Shown here piece after piece: positions 17,267 through 25,609 of a stretch of 64,000 nucleotides of DNA. Under the pieces are notes generated by a model. It was not told the DNA's origin and did no database searches. It saw nothing but the letters and a program-made list of their open reading frames with translations. Origin of the DNA: JAFMJV01 sp963800275 (lineage in GTDB: Bacteria > Chloroflexota > Limnocylindria > Limnocylindrales > CSP1-4); assembly GCA_963800275.1 (NCBI GenBank), contig CAWDAI010000014.1, positions 62,001 to 126,000 on the forward strand. Reading direction: 5' to 3'. Numbering within the stretch: the first letter of the stretch is position 1; the number at the start of each line of letters is the position of its first letter. The translations under genes were made by a program, and so were the position numbers.

Positions 17267-18994
17267 TCATGCGACCTCCTCCTCGGTGGCCTGCGAGAGC
17301 ACGATCTCGCGGTAGGTCTGGCAGCGCCCCATCAGCTCCTCGTGGGTGCCGATGCCCACCACGCCGCCCTCGTCGAGCACGACGATGCGGTCGGCCCGCA
17401 GGATGGTGCCCACGCGCTGGGCCACGATGATGAGCGTGGCCTCGGTGAGCTCGCGCTCCAGCGCGGCGCGCAGGCGCGCGTCGGTGCGGAAGTCGAGGGC
17501 AGAGAAGCTGTCGTCGAAGATGAAGACGTCAGGCCGGTGGACGATGGCGCGCGCGATCGACAGGCGCTGACGCTGACCGCCCGAGACGTTGGTGCCGCCC
17601 TGGGAGATCTCCGACTCCAGCTGGTCCGGCATGGCCTCCACGAAGTCCCTGCCCTGGGCGATCGCGAGCGCCTGCCATAGCTCCGCCTCGGTCGCGTCCT
17701 CGTCGCCATAGCGCAGGTTGGAGGCGACGGTGCCGCTGAAGAGGAAGGCGCGCTGGGGCGTCAGCGTGACCCGCTTCCAGAGCTCGTCCCGCTCCAGCTC
17801 GCGCACGTCGACGTCGTCGACGCGCACGCTCCCGCCGGTGACGTCGTAGAGGCGGGGGATGAGGTTGATGAGCGTGGACTTGCCGCTGCCGGTGGAGCCC
17901 ACGATGGCCGTGGTCTGGCCCGGCTCGGCGCTGAAGCTGATGCCCGAGAGGACGGGCTGCTCGGCCCCCGGATAGCGGAACTCGACGTCGCGGAACTCGA
18001 CTCGGCCGCGCCGCGCCGGGGCGACCGGGGTGAGGGGGTCGAAGATCGTGGGCTGGGTGTCAAGGACCTCGCGGATGCGATCGCCGGAGACGGCTGCACG
18101 GGGGACCTGCACGAACATGAAGACGGCCATCATCACCGAGAACAGCACGATCATGATGTACTGCAGGAAGGCCACCAGGTTGCCGATGGGCATGTCGCCG
18201 CTGTCTACGCGAAAGGCGCCCACCCAGAGCACGGCCACGCTGGTCAGGTTCATGACCGCCATGAGCAGGGGCAGGGCCAGCGCGAAGAGCCGCTGCACCC
18301 GCAACGACGTATCCAGCAGGTCAGCGTTGGCAGCATCGAAGCGCTGCTCTTCGTGCCGGGTGCGCACGAAGGCCCGGATCACGCGCACGCCGGAGAGCTT
18401 CTCGCGCATGACCAGGTTGATGCGGTCGAGCTTGCGCTGCATGGCCTGGAAGAGGGGGATGGCCTTGCGCATGAGCAGGGAGATGATGATCACGATCAGC
18501 GGCATCACCACCACCAGCAGCCCGGACATCTCGACGTCCTGGCGGAGGGCCATGATGACCCCGCCCACGACCATGATGGGCGCGGTGATCATGATGTTCA
18601 GGCCCAGCACCACGAGCATCTGGACCTGCTGCACGTCGTTGGTGTTGCGCGTGATGAGGCTGGGGGCGCCGAACTGGCTCATCTCGACCTGGCCGAAGGC
18701 CTGCACCCGCCGGAAGATGCCACTGCGCACGTCACGACCGAAGGCCATGGCCGTGCGGGCGCCGAAGTAGACGCCGATGACCGCGACCACGCCCAGCACC
18801 CCGGTCACCAGCAGCATGACGGCGCCGGTCTGCAGGATGTAGTCGGTGTCACCGGTGACGACGCCGTTGTTGATGATCTCCGCGTTGAGCTCCGGCAGGT
18901 AGAGGTTGGCGATGGCCTGCACCAGCAACAGCAGCATGACCAGCGCGATGGCGCCCTTGTAGGTCGGCAGGTAGCGCCGGAAGAGGGCGGTCAC
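17267..18994 (-). CDS. ABC exporter half-transporter 2 (degenerate nucleotide site)
   Basis: This 575-aa half-exporter has six membrane helices followed by an ATPase domain. Walker A GSTGSGKST and signature VSGGQRQR are normal. Walker B reads FIFDDSFSALD, with Asp in place of the catalytic Glu, and the H-loop position is Gln (IIVAQRVGTI). These two changes mark the degenerate site of heterodimeric exporters such as BmrC/TM287. Start is GTG 18994, overlapping the marR stop (GTGA), which gives the right N-terminus (VTALFRRYLPTYKG). The stop is TGA at 17267-17269, where the IS110 element is joined without altering the coding sequence. Confidence 0.92.
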   Translation of the reverse strand: MTALFRRYLPTYKGAIALVMLLLLVQAIANLYLPELNAEIINNGVVTGDTDYILQTGAVMLLVTGVLGVVAVIGVYFGARTAMAFGRDVRSGIFRRVQAFGQVEMSQFGAPSLITRNTNDVQQVQMLVVLGLNIMITAPIMVVGGVIMALRQDVEMSGLLVVVMPLIVIIISLLMRKAIPLFQAMQRKLDRINLVMREKLSGVRVIRAFVRTRHEEQRFDAANADLLDTSLRVQRLFALALPLLMAVMNLTSVAVLWVGAFRVDSGDMPIGNLVAFLQYIMIVLFSVMMAVFMFVQVPRAAVSGDRIREVLDTQPTIFDPLTPVAPARRGRVEFRDVEFRYPGAEQPVLSGISFSAEPGQTTAIVGSTGSGKSTLINLIPRLYDVTGGSVRVDDVDVRELERDELWKRVTLTPQRAFLFSGTVASNLRYGDEDATEAELWQALAIAQGRDFVEAMPDQLESEISQGGTNVSGGQRQRLSIARAIVHRPDVFIFDDSFSALDFRTDARLRAALERELTEATLIIVAQRVGTILRADRIVVLDEGGVVGIGTHEELMGRCQTYREIVLSQATEEEVA

Positions 18995-19497
18995 GCGCGT
19001 GCTCGCGGGCGCGCACCGTGGCCGTGTTCGTCGGCCAGGCATTCGCGGGCGGCGCGCAGGGCGCGCAGGCCCTGGGTCAGCGCGGCCAGGTCCTCGTCGG
19101 TCATGGTCCCGAGCATCTGGGCCAGTCGCTCACGCCGTTCGGTGGCCAGGTCCGCGATGAGCTCGTGGCCGGCGTCGGTGAGGACCACGTTGACCACGCG
19201 CCGATCATCCTCGTCGCGCTCGCGCGTCACGTAGCCCAGCTCCTCCATGCGGTCGATGATGCCGGTGGTGCTGGCCTGCGACACGTCGAGTGATTCGGCG
19301 ATCGCGTGCATGGGCAGGGCGCCCTCGTGGGCCAGGGCCATGAGCACGTGCAGGTTGACCATGCTCAGCCGGCCCGATGACCAGCGCCGGATGGACCGCA
19401 TCATGCCGCTGGGGCCGTGCTGCACCATCTCCTCGAGGGCATCGTCGACCAGCTGGCGTCGCGCCACGGGTCGGGATCGCTGGTCAGACCGTTCCAT
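18991..19497 (-). CDS. MarR family transcriptional regulator
   Basis: This is a 168-aa winged-helix repressor. The core (residues about 45-115) reads LSMVNLHVLMALAHEGALP, then the recognition helix region VSQASTTGIIDRMEELGYV and the wing ERDEDDRRVVNVVLTDAG. It heads the operon with the two half-exporters and mtnN and so probably controls exporter expression in response to a ligand. The promoter just upstream contains an inverted repeat that could be its own operator. Confidence 0.9.
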   Translation of the reverse strand: MERSDQRSRPVARRQLVDDALEEMVQHGPSGMMRSIRRWSSGRLSMVNLHVLMALAHEGALPMHAIAESLDVSQASTTGIIDRMEELGYVTRERDEDDRRVVNVVLTDAGHELIADLATERRERLAQMLGTMTDEDLAALTQGLRALRAARECLADEHGHGARPRARA

Positions 19498-19498
19498 A

Positions 19499-19540
19499 AG
19501 TTCGGCACGATAGTATCTTTAGTCCAGATTGTCAATGTGA
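19499..19540 (-). promoter_or_regulatory. marR operon promoter with candidate operator
   Basis: On the minus strand, -35 TTGACA (19530-19535) and -10 TATCGT (19507-19512) are separated by exactly 17 bases. The marR ATG begins only nine bases after the -10, so the transcript should be leaderless or nearly so. ATCT-N7-AGAT in the spacer is a MarR-like half-site pair. The segment is clearly AT-rich compared with its surroundings. Confidence 0.72.
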
Positions 19541-19572
19541 CCCTAAGGACCTGTGAATGGCCAGCAGACCAC

Positions 19573-19671
19573 GTCAGCCCGCAGCGGCCAGCGACGTCGT
19601 CAGCCCGCAGCGACCAGCGACGTCGTCAGCCCGCAGCGACCAGCGACGTCGTCAGCCCGCAGCGACCAGCG
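19573..19671. repeat. 26-bp tandem repeat, four copies
   Basis: Units begin at 19573, 19599, 19625 and 19651 with GTCAGCCCGCAGCGACCAGC as consensus for the first 20 bases, then GACGTC. The first copy differs by one base and the fourth is truncated. The unit length is not a multiple of three, so a protein repeat is unlikely. Confidence 0.85.
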
Positions 19672-19764
19672 AAGCGACGTCACCCTCGGGTCCATGGAGA
19701 CGAGGGAGGCGACCAGGTTGGACCAGAGGGGCGCGGCGAGTCACGACCTCGTCCGATCCCGGGG

Positions 19765-20010
19765 CCGCGCCAGGACCACCCAGGCCAGTGCCCCCGCAAG
19801 GCCCAGCCACGGCCACGTCCGCGCCAGACAGGGCCACGTCCGCGCCAGACAGGGCCACGTCCGCGCCATGACCACCCCCAGGCCAATGCCCCCGCAAGGC
19901 CCAGACAGGGCCACGACCGCGCCATGCCAGCGCCACGTCCGCGCCATGACCGCCCCCAGGCCAATGCCCCCGCAAGGCCCAGACAGGGCCACGACCGCGC
20001 CAGATGTCAG
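19765..20010. repeat. Degenerate GC-rich repeat block
   Basis: CCACGTCCGCGCCAGACAGGG-like units of about 21 bp recur three times (about 19815-19870). A larger unit containing CAGGCCAATGCCCCCGCAAG recurs at about 19878 and 19957, with a diverged copy near 19779. The pattern indicates slippage or unequal exchange. No coding sense is seen. Confidence 0.7.
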
Positions 20011-20573
20011 CCCCGGTGGCGGTGGGCGCGGATCGACCCGGGGTACCGGTCAAGGGCATGCACCGCCTGACGCATCATGCACCGCCTGACGCATATCGAT
20101 ACCGCCCACGCCCCGGTGCTGCATGACGATACAACCGGGCTCGACGGCTCGAGGACGGTGTCGCGACGAAGGCCACCCCGCCTGACATCTGGCGCGAAAC
20201 TGAGGCCGGGCGCGACAGCGAGGCGCTGTGCGGAGGCGGTCGGCCAGGGCCCCGGCCGCGTGCCTCCTCCATCGACCGGCGGCCGACCACGGTCCCTAAC
20301 GCCGGCCACGGACCCGCCGCTGGCCACGGTCGCGGGCCGCCCTCGAGCGGCGGCCGCCCACCCCTGGCGTCGTCAGCCTTGGGGGTGGCGACCGGGACGT
20401 ACTCGCGGGCCGCCCCAGTGGTCACGCTGGCTGGCCTCGACACCGCTGCCCCAAGGACATCCGGTCTCGGTCAGATCCCGTCGCGGGAGACCTGCTCGCG
20501 CGCGGCACCACATGTCCTGCGGTCGCGTAGGGTTCGGCCATGACCGGAACGTGGTACTACGGGCTCATCGCGG

Positions 20574-21836
20574 GTGACGAGACGGTCGTCGTGGTCGCGC
20601 ACCGTGGCTGAAGACACGCTGCTGACGGGCATCCGCCTGTTCGTCATCTTCCTCACCGTCGCCGCCGCCGTGGGCCTGGTCATCCGCAAGACGGCCATCC
20701 CCTTCACCCTCGCCTTGGTGGCGGTCGGGCTCGTGGCCTCGCTGTTGCTGCCGGACCTGCAGCTGGAGGTGACGCCAGAGCTGGTCCTCGTCGTGCTCCT
20801 GCCCGGACTCGTCTTCGAGGCGGCCATCCACATCGACCTCACGGCCCTGCGGCGATCGGCCGGGAGCGTGGCGCTGCTGGCAGGACCGGGTGTCATCGTG
20901 GTCGCCGTCGTGGTGGCGGCCGCGCTCTTCCTGGGAACGGGACTGCCCCTCGAGCTCGGCTTCATCGTCGGCGCCATGGTGGCGGCCACCGATCCGGCTG
21001 CCGTCATCGCGACCTTCCGCCGGCTGGGCGTTCCGCACCGCCTGGCTGCTACCGTCGAGGGCGAGAGCCTCTTCAACGACGGCACCGGCCTGGTCCTGTT
21101 CGCCCTCGCCGTCTCGGCCATCACCACCACCGTGACCGCCCAGGATGTGCTCGCGACGCTGGTAGTCACGGTCGCCGTGAGCATGGCCATCGGCCTGGGC
21201 GTGGGTTTCCTCGCCTCGCGCGTCCTGGCCACGGTGGAGGACCACCTGCTCGAGCTGATGATCTCGGTATCAGCCGCCTATGGCACCTATCTGCTGGCGG
21301 ACTTCTTCCACGAGTCGGGGATCATCGCCACCGTCATCGCCGGGATCGTCATCGGCAACTACGGCCGCCGCATCGGCATCAGCCGCCGCGCGGCAGAGGC
21401 CATGGACACGGTCTGGGAGTTCGTGGCCTTCCTGCTGACTGCCCTCGTCTTCATGATCGTGGGCCTTTCGATCTCGTTGCCGAGTCTCACCGAGGCCCTG
21501 CCCTGGATCGCGTTCTCGCTGGTGGGAGCGCTGGTCGGTCGGGCCATCGCGGTCTATGGCCTGATGGGTAGCTTCCTCTGGCTCCGTCGCCGGTTCGGCC
21601 CGCCCGACCGGGAACCTCACCGCGGCTGGCTCCACGTCCTCAACTGGTCCGGTCTGCGCGGGGCCGTGGCCGTGGCCATGGCCTTGTCCCTGCCCATGAA
21701 CGTGCCCCAGCGGGGCCTGCTGCTCGAGATCACCTTCGGCGTCGTGCTCTTCACGCTCACCGTGCAGGGCATGACCATCGAACCGCTCGTGCGTCGTTGG
21801 CTCCGTCGTGACGAGACCGCCGCCCCAGGGTTGTGA
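20574..21836 (+). CDS. CPA1 family sodium/proton antiporter
   Basis: This 420-aa inner-membrane cation/proton antiporter of the NhaP/NHE class has about 12 hydrophobic segments. The family motifs are VGAMVAATDPAAVIATFRRL with the conserved Thr-Asp-Pro (about residues 140-145), VEGESLFNDGTGLVLF, and later WSGLRGAVAVAMAL with the conserved Arg-Gly. Both GTG 20574 and GTG 20604 could be starts; neither has a clear ribosome-binding site. A 23-codon frame (20540-20611) overlaps the second GTG and could couple translation. Confidence 0.88.
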   Translation: MTRRSSWSRTVAEDTLLTGIRLFVIFLTVAAAVGLVIRKTAIPFTLALVAVGLVASLLLPDLQLEVTPELVLVVLLPGLVFEAAIHIDLTALRRSAGSVALLAGPGVIVVAVVVAAALFLGTGLPLELGFIVGAMVAATDPAAVIATFRRLGVPHRLAATVEGESLFNDGTGLVLFALAVSAITTTVTAQDVLATLVVTVAVSMAIGLGVGFLASRVLATVEDHLLELMISVSAAYGTYLLADFFHESGIIATVIAGIVIGNYGRRIGISRRAAEAMDTVWEFVAFLLTALVFMIVGLSISLPSLTEALPWIAFSLVGALVGRAIAVYGLMGSFLWLRRRFGPPDREPHRGWLHVLNWSGLRGAVAVAMALSLPMNVPQRGLLLEITFGVVLFTLTVQGMTIEPLVRRWLRRDETAAPGL

Positions 21837-21932
21837 TGGACAGGCGGACGGGGCGGGTCACCGGCTGATCGATCGCCCACCCCGTCTTGTTCGATGGGGG
21901 CCCACGGATCACCGGGGCCCCGCTGGCCGCCG

Positions 21933-22529
21933 CTAGCCGATCGTGGCGCCGGCGGACTCGCGGGCCGAGTCCCGCTGGCCCTCGTGCGTGCCCTCGGCGA
22001 ATTCCTCGAGCATCTTGTCCATGAAGGCCTCAAGGTCATCGGGGCGACGGCTGGTGACGAGGCCCTGGTCGACTCGGACCTCCTCGTCCACCCAAGTGCC
22101 ACCGGCGTTACGGATGTCGGTAGCCAGGCTGGGGTAGGACGTCAGGGTGCGGCCCCCGACCACATCGGCCTCCACCAGCATCCAGGGCCCGTGGCAGATC
22201 GCGGCCACCGGCTTGGCCTGGGCGAAGAAGGAACGCACGAAGGAGACGGCCGTTCGATCCATGCGCAGCTGGTCGGGGTTCTTCACACCACCAGGGATGA
22301 CCAGGCCGTCGTAGCCATCGGCCGAGGTGTCAGCGACCATACGGTCGACCTCGAAGGTGTCGGCCTTGTCCATGCCCTTCACCGCCCGGATCGACCCGCT
22401 CTCGAGCGAGATGAGTTCCGCTTCAGCGCCCGCCTCGCGGAGCGCGCGCATGGGCTCGGTCAACTCCACCTGCTCGACGCCGTCGGTGGCCAGGATGGCG
22501 ATGCGCTTGCCGTTCAGATCGTGAGCCAT
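21933..22529 (-). CDS. PfpI/DJ-1 family protein (type 1 glutamine amidotransferase-like)
   Basis: The 198-aa cytosolic protein is of the PfpI/YhbO type, linked in other bacteria to protease, chaperone or deglycase roles under stress. The nucleophile elbow AICHGPWML places the Cys near residue 112, followed by His; the acidic partner is in ELTEPMRALREAG near residue 23. The segment GYDGLVIPGGVKNPDQLR is typical. ATG at 22529 is preceded by AAAGGAGG. It stands alone, convergent with the antiporter. Confidence 0.9.
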   Translation of the reverse strand: MAHDLNGKRIAILATDGVEQVELTEPMRALREAGAEAELISLESGSIRAVKGMDKADTFEVDRMVADTSADGYDGLVIPGGVKNPDQLRMDRTAVSFVRSFFAQAKPVAAICHGPWMLVEADVVGGRTLTSYPSLATDIRNAGGTWVDEEVRVDQGLVTSRRPDDLEAFMDKMLEEFAEGTHEGQRDSARESAGATIG

Positions 22530-22767
22530 ATTCGGCCTCCTTTGTCACTTCATTCATGCGGTACCGTCGAATCGTCGTCCAGCCACCGACAGGGACGCGC
22601 AAAAGCCCGCGCGGCGGCAGGTTGCAGCTATCTGACAGCGGGCCGGCACGGGCTGGCCGCATGCAAGCGGACGGCGGCTGAGATGCCCGCTCGGCCAGCT
22701 GCAACGTTCGTGTAGCCCCCGCGCCGCTAGCCTGCGGTCCATGACAGCGAGCAAGCGGAGCTAGCGC

Positions 22768-23517
22768 ATGGACCAGTCACAGCGCGCGGCCCTCAGGGCA
22801 GGCGCGGTGGTGGCCGCAGCGGCTGCCCAGGCACTCATCCCCAGCGTGGTGCCCCTCGTCGGTGTCGACCAAGAGGAGGAACGCCGCGGCGACACGCCTA
22901 TCACTCCGCCGCCCTACGCCTTCTCCATCTGGGGCCCGATCTTCGCGGCCAGCATCGCCAACGCAGTGCAACAGGCGCTTCCGGCGCACCGCGGCGAGCC
23001 GGTCAACGAGGTCGGTGGGTGGCCCCTCGCGGGTGCGCACGCCCTGAACGCGACCTGGGCCCTGGCCGCCCAACCGGGACGGTTCGCGACCACGCCCTTC
23101 GTGCTGGCCGGCGCGGTGGCCTGCGCTGCTGCCGCCTATCGGCAGCAGCAGCGGGAGGCGGCCCCGGGCATCTCTCGGCTCGCGCCCGCGAGCACCGGGC
23201 TGCTCCTGGGCTGGATCAGCCTGGCCAGCGTGGTCAACACCGCGTCGGTTGCCCAAGAGCTCGGGGCCGAGCCCGATGCCCCGCTCGTGACGGCCATCTG
23301 GACCGCTGCCGCGGTGGCGGTGGCCGGGGTCGCCGGTGCGACCATCCTGCGCAGCCGTCATGGCTACCTGCCCCTGGCCGCGTCGGTCGGCTGGGGCCTC
23401 GGTACCACCGCGGCCACGAGCGAACGGCCGCGCCTGGCCCGAGCCGGCGCGCTGGCGGGCACCGCCATGGTGGCTGCGGCCAGCGTGGCACGCCTGCTCC
23501 GTGCCCGTCCCTGGTAG
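22768..23517 (+). CDS. TspO/MBR-related membrane protein
   Basis: The 249-aa hydrophobic protein has about six membrane segments. The motif PPPYAFSIWGPIFAASI (residues about 48-64) matches the conserved start of tryptophan-rich sensory (TspO/MBR) proteins, although the later Trp-rich motifs are weak. Binding of tetrapyrroles or a sensory role is known for TspO but is only an inference here. Confidence 0.6.
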   Translation: MDQSQRAALRAGAVVAAAAAQALIPSVVPLVGVDQEEERRGDTPITPPPYAFSIWGPIFAASIANAVQQALPAHRGEPVNEVGGWPLAGAHALNATWALAAQPGRFATTPFVLAGAVACAAAAYRQQQREAAPGISRLAPASTGLLLGWISLASVVNTASVAQELGAEPDAPLVTAIWTAAAVAVAGVAGATILRSRHGYLPLAASVGWGLGTTAATSERPRLARAGALAGTAMVAAASVARLLRARPW

Positions 23518-23706
23518 AGCCGACCAGTCACTCGCGGTCGTGGTCTATCCGCACGCGGAGGTCGACCGGCCACTGGACTGCGATCACTCCCTGCAGTATG
23601 GTCCCGCGGTCGCCTGCGCAGCCAGCGCCGGCTCCTACCGGGGCGGGCTGGGCTGTGGTTCGGCGGCACGGGGGATCGCACCGGCCACTCGAAAGGATCC
23701 GGCGCC

Positions 23707-24372
23707 ATGGATCTGCCAAGGACGGGGAGCACCGTCAAGCGAGTCCTCGACGTCCTGGTCGCAGGGTGCGGGCTCATCGTGCTCGCTCCGCTCCTTCTGG
23801 CCATCGCCTTCGCGATCCGTTTCACGATGGGCGCTCCGGTGCTCTTCAGGCAGGAGCGGCCGGGACTGCAGGGCCGGCCGTTCACCATCCTGAAGTTTCG
23901 TTCCATGACCTCCGCCCGTGACGCGCAGGGACACTTCCTGCCCGAGGAGCTCCGCCTGACGCGACTTGGATACTGGCTGCGCAAGACCAGCTTCGATGAG
24001 ATCCCCGAGCTCTGGAACGTCCTCGTCGGCGAGATGAGCCTCGTCGGGCCCAGACCGCTGCTCATGCGTTACCTGCCCCTGTACAGCCCCGCGCAGATGC
24101 GCCGTCACGACATGAGACCGGGGATCACGGGCCTGGCCCAGGTGCGGGGGCGTCACACGCTCCCCTGGGACACCCGCTTCCGGCTCGACGCCTACTACGT
24201 CGAGCATTGGTCCCTGCGACTCGACACCTGGATCATGCGGGAGACCCTGGCCGTGCTGTGGCATGGCCAGGCGCACTTCGGTGGTGGCGATGGGGTGCCC
24301 TTCACCTGGCCCGGCAACGAGGAGCAGACAGGGCTCGAGGATGCACCATCGCGATCGGAGAGCGCCACGTGA
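23707..24372 (+). CDS. Bacterial sugar transferase (phosphoglycosyl transferase)
   Basis: This 221-aa monotopic membrane enzyme, of the WcaJ/EpsL/PglC class, transfers a sugar phosphate to undecaprenyl phosphate to begin polysaccharide or glycan assembly. The N-terminal segment VLDVLVAGCGLIVLAPLLLAI precedes FRQERPGLQGRPFTILKFRSM. The catalytic region TSFDEIPELWNVLVGEMSLVGPRP carries the Asp-Glu dyad, and PGITGLAQVRGR follows. The stop overlaps the GTG of the next gene (GTGA), so it leads a polysaccharide-like operon. Confidence 0.92.
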   Translation: MDLPRTGSTVKRVLDVLVAGCGLIVLAPLLLAIAFAIRFTMGAPVLFRQERPGLQGRPFTILKFRSMTSARDAQGHFLPEELRLTRLGYWLRKTSFDEIPELWNVLVGEMSLVGPRPLLMRYLPLYSPAQMRRHDMRPGITGLAQVRGRHTLPWDTRFRLDAYYVEHWSLRLDTWIMRETLAVLWHGQAHFGGGDGVPFTWPGNEEQTGLEDAPSRSESAT

Positions 24373-25392
24373 AGGCGCGGATTCTCGGCGTCGACGCTGC
24401 CGAGTGGCGCGAGGTGTTGGTCCGCGATGGCCACGACGTCTATCACCTGCCCCGCTATGTCACGCTCATGGCCGCCTACGACAGCGGGTCGCCCGCAGCC
24501 CTCTATGTGGAGGACGGACCGGGACGACGACTGCTGTTGCCGGTGATCCTGCGTGACCTCGGACAGGGGCGACAGGATGCGATCAGCCCGTACGGCTACC
24601 CCGGTCCGATCGCGCACCGCGGCGCCGATGCCGAGTTCGTCTCCGCGGCCATGGCCTGCGCCGTCGAGCTACTGGCACGGGAGCACGTGGTGGCACTCTT
24701 CGTTCGTCTGCACCCATTGCTTCCCATCGACGGACTCGACGCCGTCGGCACCCTCGTGAACCACGGCCAGACTGTGGTCATCGACCTCTCTCTGAGTGAG
24801 GAGCAATTGTGGCGCGAGATGCGCAAGAACCACCAGCGCGACATCGCGCGCTCCCGACGCGATGGGTGCCGCTTCGCCTTCGAGGGATTCGCCAGCGTCA
24901 TTCGAGGCCTTCAAGCGCATCTACCGGGAGACGATGGAACGGCGCGATGCCGATGACTGGTACAAGTTCGATGATGCCTATTTCGATGGACTGCGGGAGG
25001 CACTAGGCCACCACCTGCACCTGGCAGTAGCGCGTGTTGACGGGGAGATCGCGGCTGCAGGGCTCTTCTCCGAGTGCGACGGCATCGTGCAATTACAGCT
25101 CTCCGGTTCGGATGAACGATTCCGGAACGCCAGGCCGACCAAGCTGCTCTACGACGGGGTCCGCAGGTGGGCCAAGCAACGCTCGGCGCGATGGTTCCAC
25201 CTCGGCGGCGGACTTGGTGCGCAGGAGGATTCGCTCTACCACTTCAAGTCGGGCTTCTCCCCGCGCCGCTGCGACTTCATGACCCTGCGTCTCATCGTGC
25301 GTGACGATGACTATGCGGCCCTGCTGCAAGAGCACGCGATCGATGTCGACCCAGCCGACCTGGGCGGGTTCTTCCCGGCATACGCGCGATGA
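24369..25392 (+). pseudogene. FemAB/GNAT-like acyltransferase, one frameshift
   Basis: Two halves in different frames form one FemAB-like protein. The first half runs from GTG 24369 and contains LPRYVTLMAAYDSGSPAAL and LSEEQLWREMRKNHQRDIARS. Near 24895 coding moves forward one frame to FEAFKRIYRETMERRDADDW, then KLLYDGVRRWAKQRSARW and YHFKSGFSP, closing at 25392. Such enzymes attach amino acids or acyl groups to peptidoglycan precursors or cell-surface sugars. One extra base would explain the break; a real mutation and a sequence error cannot be told apart here. It overlaps the sugar transferase gene. Confidence 0.8.
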
Positions 25393-25609
25393 GCGTCTTG
25401 CTACCCACCGTTCCCAAGCGGCCCTCGACGCGCGCGCCCAGGCGTCGCACCGGGCTCGTGGGTCGGACAGCACCCGGGGCGACGCATCCCGCCGGGCTCC
25501 CGGGAAAAGGTGGTGCGCCGCTGCACCGTTCGTGCCTCGAGGCCTTCACCTGCGGATGCGCATCTGGTACTCATGGCGTTCTTGTCAGCGAACCAGCCAT
25601 CGGGAGCAC
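25393..25609. other. Short region with an unrecognised open frame
   Basis: An 86-codon frame starts at an ATGA overlap with the FemAB-like stop (25389). Its product is Arg/Pro/Thr-rich with no family features, so it was not called as a gene. It may be leader sequence of the next gene. Confidence 0.35.

Larger units (their letters stand above)
19541..20573. other. Gene-free region with tandem repeats
   Basis: About 1 kb without a convincing gene. It contains a 26-bp tandem array (19573-19671), a block of degenerate GC-rich repeats (19765-20010) and GC-rich unique sequence to about 20530. Open frames exist in all phases, but they translate only the repeats. Confidence 0.6.

Noticed and set aside
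15713..17269. Ordinary IS with terminal inverted repeats and target duplication
   Set aside because: No inverted ends were found, and the only shared sequence is CTCA, as expected for the IS110 core rather than a DDE-type duplication.
15714..17270. 518-codon minus-strand open frame across the IS110 element
   Set aside because: Antisense shadow of the recombinase gene in GC-rich DNA; the product is low-complexity Gly/Gln/Val-rich with no family match.
19652..20089. Repeat proteins on both strands in the 19.6-20.1 kb repeats
   Set aside because: All frames are open because of base composition; the 26-bp unit changes frame between copies, so no consistent protein repeat exists.
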